A DNA stretch of 43,072 nucleotides from Paenibacillus sp. An7 (GCF_009870785.1 NZ_WTWX01000024.1:1-43072), one strand, 5' to 3'; numbered from the stretch's first letter, positions 1 through 8,000 are shown. The notes: generated from the sequence alone by a model not told the origin. Program-made: numbers and translations.

Positions 1-402
1 TAACTTCATTCTACAAGAAAAGGTCTTCCTTTTTGCTATTTATCTATTTACACAAGATATTTTACGCTCTCAGAGTTAAAGCAAGAAAAATAAAAAAGCT
101 AATTAAGGTTTTAGTGTATATATTAATCTTGATCAACAGTACATACATATAGGAGAATATATCATAGTAAAATTAAAGGTTGTCCTATCTGTGTAATATT
201 CCTAATCTAAAATTGAACGACATTTAAGACAGAGATTACATGGTGATTGTGATATTCACAAGTTTATCATTTAGGTTGAGCGACGACCAAGCATTGAAAT
301 TACTAAATAAGTCGAAAGACGTATAAGAATAAGATCATTAACTGACATATCTCTCAAGTGTACTTATAATAATTGTAAATAAGTGTATAAGAGGTGTGCT
401 GA
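1..402. other. AT-rich stretch without a recognisable gene
   Basis: No convincing reading frame, RNA gene or strong hairpin is visible before the HNH gene. The last 30 bases (TGTATAAGAGGTGTGCTGA) carry the GAGGTG ribosome binding site of the gene at 403, so its promoter must lie here, but I cannot place a -35/-10 pair with confidence. Confidence 0.5.
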
Positions 403-1224
403 ATGTATGTTGAGAACTTGGATCAGCTAATAGCAAATATTGAAAATCTTCATAGTTGTAGAAGCACTGATAACCCAGAAGAGCTAGTTTTTTTTAAGAA
501 GCTTATAGGGAAGGGAATATGTTTTGTTGCTTGCAAAGTTGATGGAGAAATAGTCTTTTCTCCAAGCCGTTTTGCGGGATATTTCAATAATAATTACGAA
601 GTTCATAGTCAAGTAGACATTGAGAAAAATGGTGGGGGCACCAACAATGCTATAAGAAAATTGTTGGGTACAGAACTGCCAGACTTTTACTTAGAGGACT
701 TATACCTGGAATATTGCGCCAAGTATGATATTAACCCAGACAAAAGACAGCGTAGGTATTGGAATATAGATATAGCGACCAAAAATGATGTGGAGATATT
801 CCAGGAAATTAAAGATGCTTTAAATATAAATGTTAAATCAGAAACTCAGCAAGAAAGGATAATTCAAGAAAGGTTAGGACAAGGTGAATTTCGTAGAAAT
901 CTAATAAGATATTGGAAGGGCTGTGCAATTACGGGGATATCGAAATTGGAATTTCTTAGAGCATCTCATATTAAACCTTGGAGAGATTGTGATAATTTTG
1001 AACGTCTTGATCCATTCAATGGGCTATTATTGACTCCTAATTATGACGTATTGTTTGATAAAGGGTATATAACTTTCGATAATGAAGGTGTCATTAGAAT
1101 TTCCAACTCGATTAGTAAAGAAGAGCGTATGATATTTGGAATAAACGAGAATGTATCAATAGAAATTGATGAGAAGCATGAAAAATACATGCAATATCAT
1201 AGAGAAATCGTTTTTCAGGGCTGA
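403..1224 (+). CDS. HNH endonuclease (HNH_2 type)
   Basis: A 273-residue protein whose C-terminal half is an HNH nuclease domain of the restriction-endonuclease-like HNH_2 type. Seen: GQGEFRRNLIRYWKGCAITG (about 159-178), the first catalytic His in ASHIKPW (His189), the Asn in DPFNGLLL (Asn206) and the closing NYDVLFDKGYITF (about 213-225), which is the usual order and spacing in this family. The N-terminal ~140 residues are probably a target-recognition or specificity part, which I cannot name. It starts with ATG eight bases after GAGGTG. It has no methylase next to it, so it may be a solitary, possibly methylation-dependent, restriction nuclease; that role is inference. The family assignment is firm, the biological target is unknown. 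Confidence 0.85.
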   Translation: MYVENLDQLIANIENLHSCRSTDNPEELVFFKKLIGKGICFVACKVDGEIVFSPSRFAGYFNNNYEVHSQVDIEKNGGGTNNAIRKLLGTELPDFYLEDLYLEYCAKYDINPDKRQRRYWNIDIATKNDVEIFQEIKDALNINVKSETQQERIIQERLGQGEFRRNLIRYWKGCAITGISKLEFLRASHIKPWRDCDNFERLDPFNGLLLTPNYDVLFDKGYITFDNEGVIRISNSISKEERMIFGINENVSIEIDEKHEKYMQYHREIVFQG

Positions 1225-1295
1225 GCTTATTACTCAGTTCTTCATCAATAAGATTTTCACAAAAGAGAAACAGCCCTTAAAGGTTCGCTTTACTT

Positions 1296-1490
1296 TTGTT
1301 AACAAAAGAAGGATCATTCGCAAGTGCAGATTCATATGATTCTAAAAAAGGAGTTACACGGAAAATTGAGTTATATATTTCATATACTGATAGTCTAAAA
1401 GATCAGTCTACAGATAAAATCGCCACAAGAGATTGCAGGACTTTACAGAAAGTGATCTTGAATTATATTAATGAATTAAATCCAGATTAA
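1296..1490 (+). CDS. small hypothetical ORF, possibly a gene remnant
   Basis: A 64-codon frame with a TTG start and no good ribosome binding site. The product is hydrophilic (ends in ILNYINELNPD). It is followed at 1497-1580 by a 27-codon frame beginning MEENYYRVS and rich in Glu. The two could be pieces of one decayed gene. I do not recognise either. Beyond this, to about 1740, nothing else is visible apart from the first copy of the 28-bp repeat at 1601. Confidence 0.25.
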   Translation: MLTKEGSFASADSYDSKKGVTRKIELYISYTDSLKDQSTDKIATRDCRTLQKVILNYINELNPD

Positions 1491-1600
1491 GTTAGTATGG
1501 AAGAAAATTATTATCGAGTTTCTGCAGAAGAAGGAGAACGGGTAATAAGCAAAGAAGAAGCGCTTTCGGAGGCGGCTTAACATGTAATGAATGGTTTGTT

Positions 1601-1628
1601 TATACTAGATACCAAGTATTTTTAGTAG
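1601..1628. repeat. 28-bp direct repeat, copy 1
   Basis: Begins TATACTAGATACCAAGTATT and continues to AGTAG; 27 of 28 bases match the copy at 5492-5519 in the same orientation. The core holds a small inverted repeat, ATAC-CAA-GTAT. The two copies bracket about 3.9 kb. Confidence 0.8.
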
Positions 1629-1744
1629 TCTTAAAATAGATCCTATTCTATCAGAATTCATAAAAATACTTATTATTAACTAAAAGATTTTTAGCTTTTG
1701 GGAAAAAACAAAAAGATGATGTGTATAAAAGCGTAATTTTGGAA

Positions 1745-1789
1745 TAAAAAACTATTCACAGCACCTTGGTACTCAATGTGTGAATAGTT
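1745..1789 (-). terminator. Rho-independent terminator of the TPR/Phr operon
   Basis: An 11-bp perfect stem (AACTATTCACA at 1750-1760 with TGTGAATAGTT at 1779-1789). Read on the minus strand it is followed by a run of Ts. It lies directly downstream of the Phr-like gene. Confidence 0.85.
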
Positions 1790-1805
1790 GATAGGTAAGA
1801 CTTAT

Positions 1806-1919
1806 TTATCTAGGTCTGAAATCTGCACCATGGTCAAGTAGCTGTATACCAGAATTTAAATCAGTTATAAGCAGTAATAGACCCAACACCATGATGGTTG
1901 AAAGAATGGCCTTTTTCAT
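1806..1919 (-). CDS. Phr-like secreted signalling peptide precursor
   Basis: A 37-codon frame that overlaps the last 59 bases of the upstream TPR gene in a different frame. It starts MKKAILST, continues with a strongly hydrophobic stretch (VLGLLLLI) typical of a Sec signal, and ends in a polar tail, DHGADFRPR. An excellent ribosome binding site, GAAAGGAG, stands eight bases before its ATG and lies inside the TPR gene, and the frame ends just ahead of the operon terminator. This overlap of a TPR sensor gene with a short exported peptide is the hallmark of Rap-Phr and related RRNPP pairs. By analogy the exported peptide would be processed to a penta- to decapeptide from the C-terminus, re-imported by an oligopeptide permease, and bound by the TPR protein. 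The exact mature peptide cannot be read from sequence. Confidence 0.8.
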   Translation of the reverse strand: MKKAILSTIMVLGLLLLITDLNSGIQLLDHGADFRPR

Positions 1920-2733
1920 TGGGAAGATCTCCTTTCATAATGATATTATTTAGAATATCATAGCATGTTTTAAGCTGAGAAATACTACCAAAACTTCTAA
2001 GTATTTCAAATAAAGCAACTGCTTTTTTAAAATATTTATCATTACTCAGTTTGTCTGCAGAAACAAGAATGTGAAGAGTAATGTCTATGGCAGTTTTATG
2101 ATCCATTTTCTTATGGTTATAGAGAGCAAGCTGGTATTGGTAAGATAGATATTGTGAAGCTCTTACTTTGTCTGTATAGACAGCATAATCATCTTTTACA
2201 TTCCTAGAAAGATGATCAACTACGGAATCGACATTATAGTCGAACTTATTAGCAGAGCGAAGGATGTTAATTAAACCTGGGATTGCTTGATCTGTGTTTT
2301 TATCTAGGAATTCTATATATTCTGAGAGCCTTTCCTTTTTACCCTCTAAGATATCAAGTTGCAATTCGTTTGCTGATGCAAAAAATTTGAAACTTTCAAT
2401 GATATACTTACTTGTTTCTGACGAATCGGTAAGCCAATCTAGATTAGCATAAAATGATATGTACTCTCTAGATTTATCAAATTCGCCCAATTTTTGATAT
2501 GATAAACCATTCATAAGATGACTATATCCAAAATAATAAACGATATGATCTTTAAAGGAATGAGTAGTAGTCCCCGTTTCAACAAGTTCTTTGTGAATTT
2601 TTTTTGCTAAAGTCATTAGCTCATCTGACAAGGATAAAACCATTTCCCAGTTTTCTACTGCATAATTTATTTGCATCAAATTCACAATAGTGTCCAAGTC
2701 TAAGGGCTCTTTATAGGGATGATGTACATTCAT
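1861..2733 (-). CDS. Rap-like TPR peptide-sensing protein (no HTH)
   Basis: A 290-residue, all-helical protein with TPR-like signatures (for example GLSYQKLGEFDKSREYISFY around 75-95 and repeated amphipathic helices to about 260). No helix-turn-helix is visible at the N-terminus, which separates it from HTH-TPR regulators of the NprR/PlcR/AimR kind; it is also shorter than classical Rap phosphatases (about 370-380 residues). It could be a stand-alone TPR sensor or the C-terminal part of a larger regulator whose DNA-binding end has been lost. A GAGGAGAG ribosome binding site precedes ATG. The Phr-like gene overlaps its 3' end, which strongly supports a peptide-receptor role. The partner protein it controls is unknown. 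Confidence 0.7.
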   Translation of the reverse strand: MNVHHPYKEPLDLDTIVNLMQINYAVENWEMVLSLSDELMTLAKKIHKELVETGTTTHSFKDHIVYYFGYSHLMNGLSYQKLGEFDKSREYISFYANLDWLTDSSETSKYIIESFKFFASANELQLDILEGKKERLSEYIEFLDKNTDQAIPGLINILRSANKFDYNVDSVVDHLSRNVKDDYAVYTDKVRASQYLSYQYQLALYNHKKMDHKTAIDITLHILVSADKLSNDKYFKKAVALFEILRSFGSISQLKTCYDILNNIIMKGDLPNEKGHSFNHHGVGSITAYN

Positions 2734-3298
2734 TAATGTCTCTCCTCGTCAATTTTATAGAAATATTTACTATATTTTACAGCGAAAACTGATAGATGGT
2801 CAATAAATTATAGAAAGGACTATGAAATTGTGACGAAATGGTTATAAGGAGCTACTAGCCACGGGTCTGAAATTAGTGTATTCAACCTCCAAAACATATG
2901 ATTTATACAATATATGAAAAATTCATAATAGAACGCACACATATATCGCATACGAATTGAACTTAACCACACTTTTGAAGTCTCTCCATACGTTAGAGTG
3001 GAAAAAGGATCGTAAATAAGCTCCGGTATTAGTTTATCTATTCTACATATTAAGGCAAAGATATAGACAGTATTGGTTATGGGAGAGACTTGTTAAGTAG
3101 CTGGGGGATTTTAAATATATGAAGAGTTGATATATAAGGGAAGTAAAAAGAGTTAGCAGCTTTAAGATCATCTCTACATAAAGAGTGTGAAATATTAAGA
3201 GGGAGTGGAATAAAGCAGCTAGTGGTAGCTTTCCTCTTTTGATCTTTTGAAGAAAATTAGTCTGGATAATTCATTTCGTTTATTTCACTAAGTAATTA
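2734..3298. other. intergenic, no gene seen
   Basis: AT-rich sequence with frequent stops in all frames. It must hold the promoter of the minus-strand TPR gene near 2740-2800. I see no other supported feature until base composition rises sharply at about 3300. Confidence 0.5.
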
Positions 3299-3658
3299 GT
3301 GAAGTGGGCTGATGCTACCCGCTCTAAAACGGCTACGCCGCTAAAGAGCGGATACGCACCGCTGGCGGGTTACTTCAGTCGATAACGAGAGCGCCTAAGC
3401 CGGAAAGTCGTCTTGGCTAAAGCGCTCTAGGTTCCTGTCTGTCGCTTAACACCGCGCCACGGAGCCAAAAAGCTAAGGGATTTTGAGGGTAGTTCAGAGA
3501 AGGCATGGCTGCATCATGAATGTTCCGCGCTGCTCCACTTATCATCAAGCAGCCACGCAAGGTGAAGCACCATGATCCGCTGCGCTCCTTCATCGTGCAA
3601 AGGATAAGAGATATAGAGAAGGAAAAGGGGAGAACCGGCAGCTGCCGGTTCTTTTTTT
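3299..3658 (+). ncRNA. candidate structured non-coding RNA
   Basis: A GC-rich block in an AT-rich neighbourhood with no open reading frame but dense complementarity. Seen: GAAGT 3301-3305 with ACTTC 3372-3376; ACCCGC 3317-3322 with GCGGGT 3365-3370, which competes with CCGCTCT 3319-3325 pairing AGAGCGG 3345-3351 (mutually exclusive folds); and AGAGCGC 3388-3394 with GCGCTCT 3422-3428 around an inner AGCC/GGCT stem. The block ends in a textbook terminator at 3632-3658. Taken together this suggests a transcribed plus-strand RNA of roughly 350 nt. No known RNA family is recognised. It could alternatively be a decayed mobile element or an origin. Confidence 0.4.
3632..3658 (+). terminator. strong Rho-independent terminator
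   Basis: A perfect 20-base palindrome, GAACCGGCAGCTGCCGGTTC, followed by seven Ts. It closes the candidate structured RNA; there is no coding sequence immediately upstream for it to serve. Confidence 0.85.
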
Positions 3659-3663
3659 GCTCT

Positions 3664-3947
3664 AGCGTTTTACGCCTTTTGCCTTCCGCATGGTAACAAG
3701 GGCAAAACGACTAACCTTCCAGGAGGCCGAGCCTCTGGCTTCACCTCTCCACCTCCTGAAAGCTAAGTCGCTAAAGCGGCATGTTCAAGGGGCCGAAAAG
3801 TTTTTTCTTTTTCTACAAGAAAATGCAGATGAAAAAACTTTTCGGCTGAAACCCTTGATCATATCGCTATGCCCTTGTTTCCAAGCTACGCGTCAAAAGG
3901 CGAAAAAACGCCCTTTCGGGACCTGATCCCATGCGGTAGGCAAAAGA
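3664..3947. repeat. 280-bp nested palindrome
   Basis: The two ends are imperfect inverted repeats: CTTTTGCCTTCCGCATGG at 3675-3692 against CCATGCGGTAGGCAAAAG at 3930-3947, and TAGCGTTTTACGCC at 3663 against GGCGAAAAAACGCC near 3901. Inside are further pairs: AACAAGGGCA near 3696 with TGCCCTTGTT near 3870, CAGGAGG/CCTCCTG at about 3720-3758, and a perfect 16-bp stem GCCGAAAAGTTTTTTC / GAAAAAACTTTTCGGC at about 3793-3848 flanked by CAAGGG/CCCTTG. A 78-codon frame crosses it but is best explained as a by-product of the palindrome. It could be a MITE-like element, a plasmid single-strand origin or a structured RNA. Confidence 0.6.
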
Positions 3948-3984
3948 GTGAGTGCTACGTAGCACAAGAAAAGGAGAGGTGAAA

Positions 3985-4437
3985 ATGATATTTAATAATG
4001 ACTCCGTGAAATTTTCTAGTTTGTATCAGACAGTTGAACGCACCTGCGAATGTAATTCAGCAGAAGACTGTCCGATCTGTGAGGGAGAAGGGAAGGTTAC
4101 AGTACTGGATGGGAAAGAAGAGTCTCAGTACTGGCACAGGATGCAAGAGGAATTGGTATACCGATTAGAGGCTGATTTTTATGAATCCAATTTCGTAACG
4201 GACATTTACCGAAAGGAAGACAAGCTATGTATTACTTATGTAGGCGGGGAATTTCATCCAGCCCAAACGTTCTGGTTTGATATTAAGTTTTTAAATAAAC
4301 TAGCATGCCACAGTGAAAGTCAAGTACATCTATGGACGGTTACGATGGGTGAAATACATGCTTTGTCTTCTGATGTGTATAACGAGGTCATCGTTCCTTT
4401 TTTTAAAGATGAGTTAGCAGGAATAGGACATTTATAG
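3985..4437 (+). CDS. hypothetical protein with a DnaJ-like Cys cluster
   Basis: A 150-residue protein starting at ATG 3985, five bases after AAGGAGAGG; an upstream in-frame ATG at 3952 has no ribosome binding site and is not preferred. Near the N-terminus (about 20-38) is CECNSAEDCPICEGEGKV, with four cysteines in CxC...CPxCxGxG arrangement, resembling half of a DnaJ zinc-binding motif. The rest is acidic and soluble, with no membrane segment. I do not recognise the family. It lies just right of the large palindrome and may share a promoter with it. Confidence 0.65.
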   Translation: MIFNNDSVKFSSLYQTVERTCECNSAEDCPICEGEGKVTVLDGKEESQYWHRMQEELVYRLEADFYESNFVTDIYRKEDKLCITYVGGEFHPAQTFWFDIKFLNKLACHSESQVHLWTVTMGEIHALSSDVYNEVIVPFFKDELAGIGHL

Positions 4438-4609
4438 AGTTTTTATATTTCACGATGGATGAGCTGAATGGATTCGCCTGGGGGGATGCTAGCTATTGTT
4501 GGGCGTAAGACGCTGTGATTTTTCGTCTAATAACGAGCCGCAGGTAAAAACTTTGAATTTAGTGCATTTAAATAGATTATCCAACTAAATGAAGAGAGGG
4601 AGAATAGAG

Positions 4610-4837
4610 ATGAAGGAAAGACAAAAAGGTTATGCACGAAAAGCGCTGGATAAAAAGTTTGTTCAATTAGTGCCCGATGAGGAAGAGCAGCTAGATATCG
4701 GGTTTGCAGACGATATTGAAAGAGAAGATAGTTACAGCTGGGTATATGAGTATAAAGGCAAGTGGGTGATGCTCACTTACCATTTAGCTACAAAGGAAGT
4801 TATGGTGTCGGTAGCAAAAACTCGCCAGGCATTCTGA
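4610..4837 (+). CDS. small acidic hypothetical protein
   Basis: A 75-residue soluble protein starting MKERQKGY; GAGAGGGAG precedes the ATG at 4610, whereas the in-frame ATG at 4589 lacks a ribosome binding site. It contains a run of acidic residues (PDEEEQ) and a tryptophan/tyrosine-rich centre (YSWVYEYKGKWVML). No family recognised. A terminator follows at 5063. Confidence 0.6.
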   Translation: MKERQKGYARKALDKKFVQLVPDEEEQLDIGFADDIEREDSYSWVYEYKGKWVMLTYHLATKEVMVSVAKTRQAF

Positions 4838-5062
4838 TGAGTTTTATGCTAAAAAGATACCCCGCCTCTCCTGTAGAGTTTTCAATAATGATTAGAATTT
4901 TAATTGATTTAAGGAAGGCTCTTTTTAGCCCGTAACTCTTGACTATCGCTACTTGTAGTTCTAAAATGAAGTTAAGTTAGTCATTACTAGCCGAGTACTA
5001 GTCATTGTAAACTTAAAGGTAATACCGGGAATTCCCGTTATCTTCATATTTTTTCCAAGGCG

Positions 5063-5098
5063 AAAAGAACCCTAACGGCCAAAGTAAGGGTTCTTTTT
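5063..5098 (+). terminator. Rho-independent terminator
   Basis: Stem AAAAGAACCCT 5063-5073 with AGGGTTCTTTT 5087-5097, followed on the plus strand by TTTTTGTTTT. It would end plus-strand transcripts from the genes at 3985 and 4610. Confidence 0.8.
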
Positions 5099-5140
5099 GT
5101 TTTGTATGAATTATTCAGGTTAAGTGTAGAATAAGAATAT

Positions 5141-5160
5141 AAAAAAGCCCCGGCAGGGGC
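5141..5160 (-). terminator. minus-strand terminator
   Basis: GCCCC 5147-5151 pairs with GGGGC 5156-5160; on the minus strand the stem is followed by six Ts. It lies downstream of the two minus-strand small genes at 5277 and 5542. Confidence 0.7.
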
Positions 5161-5276
5161 ATTCCTAGCTTACAGTGCAGCGGTCATATTTATGGCGGTC
5201 TTTTATACCTAGCTTAACGGCCAAGTAAAGCTAGGTATACGGCCGGACTTGCCTTTTCTGCCGAGTCTTTCTTATC

Positions 5277-5444
5277 TTACAGTGGGAATCCTAGTAGCAA
5301 TGCAAACAACCGGATACCCCAGTAAAGTCCATAAAACACTGGTCCAAGTATAGCCACCCATTTGATGATCTGCTTTCCAACAGTTCGAATGGGGGCTATT
5401 TTGGTTTGTATCCAATTTTTTGCTTTTTTCGTTATCTTCTTCAT
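5277..5444 (-). CDS. small cationic membrane peptide
   Basis: A 55-codon gene. The product begins with a strongly basic amphipathic part (MKKITKKAKNWIQTKIAPIR), followed by a hydrophobic, aromatic-rich segment (about 28-55, including YGLYWGIRLFALLLGF). An AAGGGA ribosome binding site sits about eight bases before the ATG, and a minus-strand terminator lies downstream. The layout, basic N-terminus and single membrane helix, is compatible with a leaderless bacteriocin, a toxin peptide or a small membrane regulator; the sequence alone cannot decide. A similar 3' end (CTAGTAGCAATGCAA on the plus strand) recurs at 10226 in another tiny membrane ORF. Confidence 0.6.
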   Translation of the reverse strand: MKKITKKAKNWIQTKIAPIRTVGKQIIKWVAILGPVFYGLYWGIRLFALLLGFPL

Positions 5445-5491
5445 ATTTTTCCCTTGAAGCTTACGCTGTAAGCCCTACCGCCAGTTATGAT

Positions 5492-5519
5492 TATACTAGA
5501 TACCAAGTATTTTCAGTAG
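5492..5519. repeat. 28-bp direct repeat, copy 2
   Basis: Matches 1601-1628 at 27 of 28 positions (the difference is T to C late in the repeat). It sits between the small membrane peptide gene and the next minus-strand gene. Confidence 0.8.
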
Positions 5520-5541
5520 CCTGGATAGGAAATTTTTGTAC

Positions 5542-5910
5542 TTATAGAATCTCGTAAAGCTGGTCAAGAGTACAATCCGCGGCCGTCTTTTGATCATCGC
5601 TTTGTCGTAGAAAAGCCTGATCCTGCAAAATTGGATAAATTATACAAACATAAATCTGAACTACTGATGAAACCATACCCAAGGTCTTATAGAAACATAA
5701 AGACTTCTCATTGGACAATCCCACATTCTCACAGTAGTGGGCCAGTAAAATCGTCATCAATCCAATTCCCGCTGCGATGATACCGGGAAGACTCACTACA
5801 AGCACATACAGAATGGCATATGTATTATCTGTAAAGATAGAGGGAAGACGATGTATTATCGATGATGAGGAAGTCTTCATAATAGAATAATGGATTTCAA
5901 GTATGTTCAA
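5542..5910 (-). CDS. small membrane protein, unknown
   Basis: A 122-residue protein with a hydrophobic segment at about 31-60 (ILYVLVVSLPGIIAAGIGLM) and a second at about 78-97 (GMVSSVVQIYVCIIYPIL), so two predicted membrane helices, and a soluble acidic tail. The chosen TTG start at 5910 has AGGA nine bases upstream; an internal ATG at 5880 has none. It may share a transcript with the peptide gene at 5277, which lies downstream on the same strand. No family recognised. Confidence 0.5.
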   Translation of the reverse strand: MNILEIHYSIMKTSSSSIIHRLPSIFTDNTYAILYVLVVSLPGIIAAGIGLMTILLAHYCENVGLSNEKSLCFYKTLGMVSSVVQIYVCIIYPILQDQAFLRQSDDQKTAADCTLDQLYEIL

Positions 5911-6091
5911 TTACAGAGATCCTGAGAGAAGTAGACCACTTATCTTTTCTATTAAACAGCCCATTACAAAAGTTAAATCTCCATGGAGGATCTTTGTTAT
6001 CTGTGTAATTAGTAGAGTTCAAAAAATCAAGCTGTGATTTATAAGTATATGCTACAATATGGTAGATTTTAGATTAAGGGAGGTACTATCT

Positions 6092-7249
6092 TTGCCTGGT
6101 GAAGATAAAGATCCAGAAAAACGAAGCGAGATGCTTTTTTGGCTAAATTTAATCGAGAGAAACTTTGATGCTCCTCTTTTAAAGGGCCGTAATCGTTTTA
6201 GTGAAGCCCAGGGATGGGTTGGAATTTGGTTGATTCGATCACTAATCGGAACAAGCTATAAAAAGGTTCCGGAGGATAGTGTAAATACAGTATTCTCTTT
6301 CTTCTCGAACCAATGGCAAACATGGATTACATATTTGGGTTTAATCGGTGTATGGGGTATTTCCGGAACGTTAAATCTGCAATTACCCGCTTGGCAGCCC
6401 GCAATAGCTTATGGAGTTATCGCCATTTCTTTGTTAATGTCGATGGTCGCAAATTTGATGCGTATGCTAAACCTTAATGATCCCTATTTTAACTCAAATG
6501 CATACAAGCTATTTAAGCGTCAGGAATACAACATGTTTCTTCCTTACTTCAAAGAACATAAGTTAACTTTTAAAGATGCTCAAGAATGGGTAAAGCTCAT
6601 GTACAAAGAGAATAACCTTGATGAAGTGGTCGCTGAACACAAAGATATGAACAGACGATATCGAGGTATTATAGAAGATCTCAAGGTTTCCGTACAATCA
6701 AGTGATGATAATTTAAAAGAAATGGAAGAGCGGATAAATGAGCTTGACCAGCAAATCAAGCTTCTGCAGCGGCTTGCTAAGGTCAACGAAGATGGTTTTA
6801 ATAACGCGATTAGCACGATATACCGCCTTCGCACTGAGGACCGATTATTCAACACTTCTGATCTTAGAGTGGTGACAGACTTTTCTTTATTTGAGTTAGA
6901 AGAGACTTTATTACGTAGACTTTGCGAGCTGGGGACAACCGAGACCCCAAGAGAAATAGACATATATGATTCAGATTATGAACATTACTCTTCTATTAAA
7001 TTGGTACAAGGAGAAAACACAATTGAATATGCAACCAGTGATCGTGAAGGCAGGACTGTTGCTAGTTATTGGATTGAGTTGCCATCAAAAAGAATACTGA
7101 TATATAATTTTCACTATGAGTCTACAAATATGAATATGAATGATATAATAGAGACAAAAGAGATGTATCGCTATATTAAAGGAATTTGTATGCATCTAGA
7201 TGAAAGAGGACTTATAAATAAGGAGGGACGCCGCCATGTTGCAAACTAA
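6092..7249 (+). CDS. membrane-anchored coiled-coil protein, unknown
   Basis: About 385 residues. Two adjacent membrane segments (around 80-125: WITYLGLIGVWGISG and AIAYGVIAISLLMSMVANLM), then a coiled coil (about 180-235) and a C-terminal globular part of mixed strands and helices. I prefer the TTG start at 6092, eight bases after AAGGGAGG; the longer frame begins at ATG 6059, but that ATG overlaps an extended -10 promoter motif (TGCTACAAT at 6050-6058), so it would not be in the mRNA. The stop overlaps the start of the next gene by 14 bases, so the two are translationally coupled. Function unknown; the architecture of paired helices plus coiled coil is seen in sensory and stress-scaffold proteins, but that is weak evidence. 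Confidence 0.65.
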   Translation: MPGEDKDPEKRSEMLFWLNLIERNFDAPLLKGRNRFSEAQGWVGIWLIRSLIGTSYKKVPEDSVNTVFSFFSNQWQTWITYLGLIGVWGISGTLNLQLPAWQPAIAYGVIAISLLMSMVANLMRMLNLNDPYFNSNAYKLFKRQEYNMFLPYFKEHKLTFKDAQEWVKLMYKENNLDEVVAEHKDMNRRYRGIIEDLKVSVQSSDDNLKEMEERINELDQQIKLLQRLAKVNEDGFNNAISTIYRLRTEDRLFNTSDLRVVTDFSLFELEETLLRRLCELGTTETPREIDIYDSDYEHYSSIKLVQGENTIEYATSDREGRTVASYWIELPSKRILIYNFHYESTNMNMNDIIETKEMYRYIKGICMHLDERGLINKEGRRHVAN

Positions 7250-7472
7250 TGTTTCAACTAAACGCTCGACTCAAGGACTCAAAGCAAGTAATGAACGATT
7301 GCAAGCCATTACTAAAAATATTAACCGAATCCAAAAACAGAGCGCGCGGGCATGGACTTCCGCAGAAATGAATATGATCCGTACAAAAGAACTGCGGGAA
7401 GACTTGGATAAATTACTAATTGAACAAGAAGAGAGTCTTATCAGACTTACAACTCTTGCAGGTAGATCATAA
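7236..7472 (+). CDS. small helical partner of the upstream membrane protein
   Basis: A 78-residue, highly charged helical protein (MLQTNVSTKRSTQGLKASNE at the start), overlapping the preceding gene by 14 bases with GGAGGGACG as ribosome binding site. Heptad-like spacing of hydrophobics suggests it forms a coiled coil, possibly with the upstream protein. A strong terminator follows at 7489. No family recognised. Confidence 0.6.
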   Translation: MLQTNVSTKRSTQGLKASNERLQAITKNINRIQKQSARAWTSAEMNMIRTKELREDLDKLLIEQEESLIRLTTLAGRS

Positions 7473-7488
7473 ATAGTACCATTTAAAC

Positions 7489-7518
7489 AAAAAAGGAGCC
7501 TAGTAGGGCTCCTTTTTT
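7489..7518 (+). terminator. bidirectional terminator
   Basis: AAAAAAGGAGCC 7489-7500 and GGCTCC 7507-7512 followed by six Ts. Symmetrical A and T runs make it usable in both directions. Confidence 0.85.
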
Positions 7519-7575
7519 GTTTAGTTTTCATAAATTCGTAAATACTGATCCTATTACCATAAAGGGGTAGAGATC

Positions 7576-7731
7576 ATGAGGACGAAAAATAATAAGGTAA
7601 TTCGTGGTAAGTTTCGATTAGGTGAAAATGCCTTTCCTTCCTCAAAAGAAAAAAGGGAGAAAATCGAAAGTGAAATCGCAAGTATTAATAAAAAGATAGC
7701 ATCCATTAGAAAACAAAAAAGTAAGGAATAA
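7576..7731 (+). CDS. 51-residue basic protein
   Basis: A short gene with AAAGGGGT seven bases before ATG. The product is very basic (MRTKNNKVIRGKFRLGENAF at the start), with a C-terminal helix alternating Lys/Glu/Ile. It could bind nucleic acid, but no family is recognised. It sits alone between two terminators or convergent genes. Confidence 0.55.
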   Translation: MRTKNNKVIRGKFRLGENAFPSSKEKREKIESEIASINKKIASIRKQKSKE

Positions 7732-7832
7732 CAACAAGCTATATCTAATGAACAACTTTACTTTGAGGCTCTTGAGTTAAGAACAGCTAACTATGTTGAT
7801 CCGCTGCCACTCTTCTATTCATGGGTCAATAT

Positions 7833-7970
7833 TTACTTATCTCCATAGTAGCATTTGATTTCTAACTCCACACAATGCTTTTGGAAAGATTTCAGGCGTT
7901 CGCAGTCATCAGATTCTAGCATTTCTTGTATTCTCGCTTTAAATGAATATGAAGTTCGATAACAAATCAT
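7833..7970 (-). CDS. 45-residue hypothetical protein
   Basis: A minus-strand frame starting MICYRTSYSFKARIQEM, 30 bases downstream of the RHH/coiled-coil gene stop and in the same direction. It contains four Cys (positions 3, 23, 33, 40) and a charged helix. No good ribosome binding site is visible, so translation may depend on the upstream gene. Unknown function. Confidence 0.4.
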   Translation of the reverse strand: MICYRTSYSFKARIQEMLESDDCERLKSFQKHCVELEIKCYYGDK

Positions 7971-8000
7971 AGTGTGGATTAGATCTAATGGAACAACTCA

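Larger units (their letters stand above)
4838..5276. other. intergenic with palindromes
   Basis: No gene is supported. It holds the 12-bp perfect palindrome CGGGAATTCCCG at 5026-5037, the terminators at 5063 and 5141, and a perfect 12-bp inverted repeat TATACCTAGCTT / AAGCTAGGTATA at 5204-5215 and 5228-5239. Confidence 0.6.

Noticed and set aside
3690..3926. A 78-codon frame across the palindromic block
   Set aside because: No ribosome binding site; its sequence is dictated by the nested inverted repeats and its composition is unlike its neighbours.
6580..6963. A 127-codon minus-strand frame
   Set aside because: Lies wholly inside the supported plus-strand gene at 6092, Ser-rich as expected from antisense of a coiled coil.
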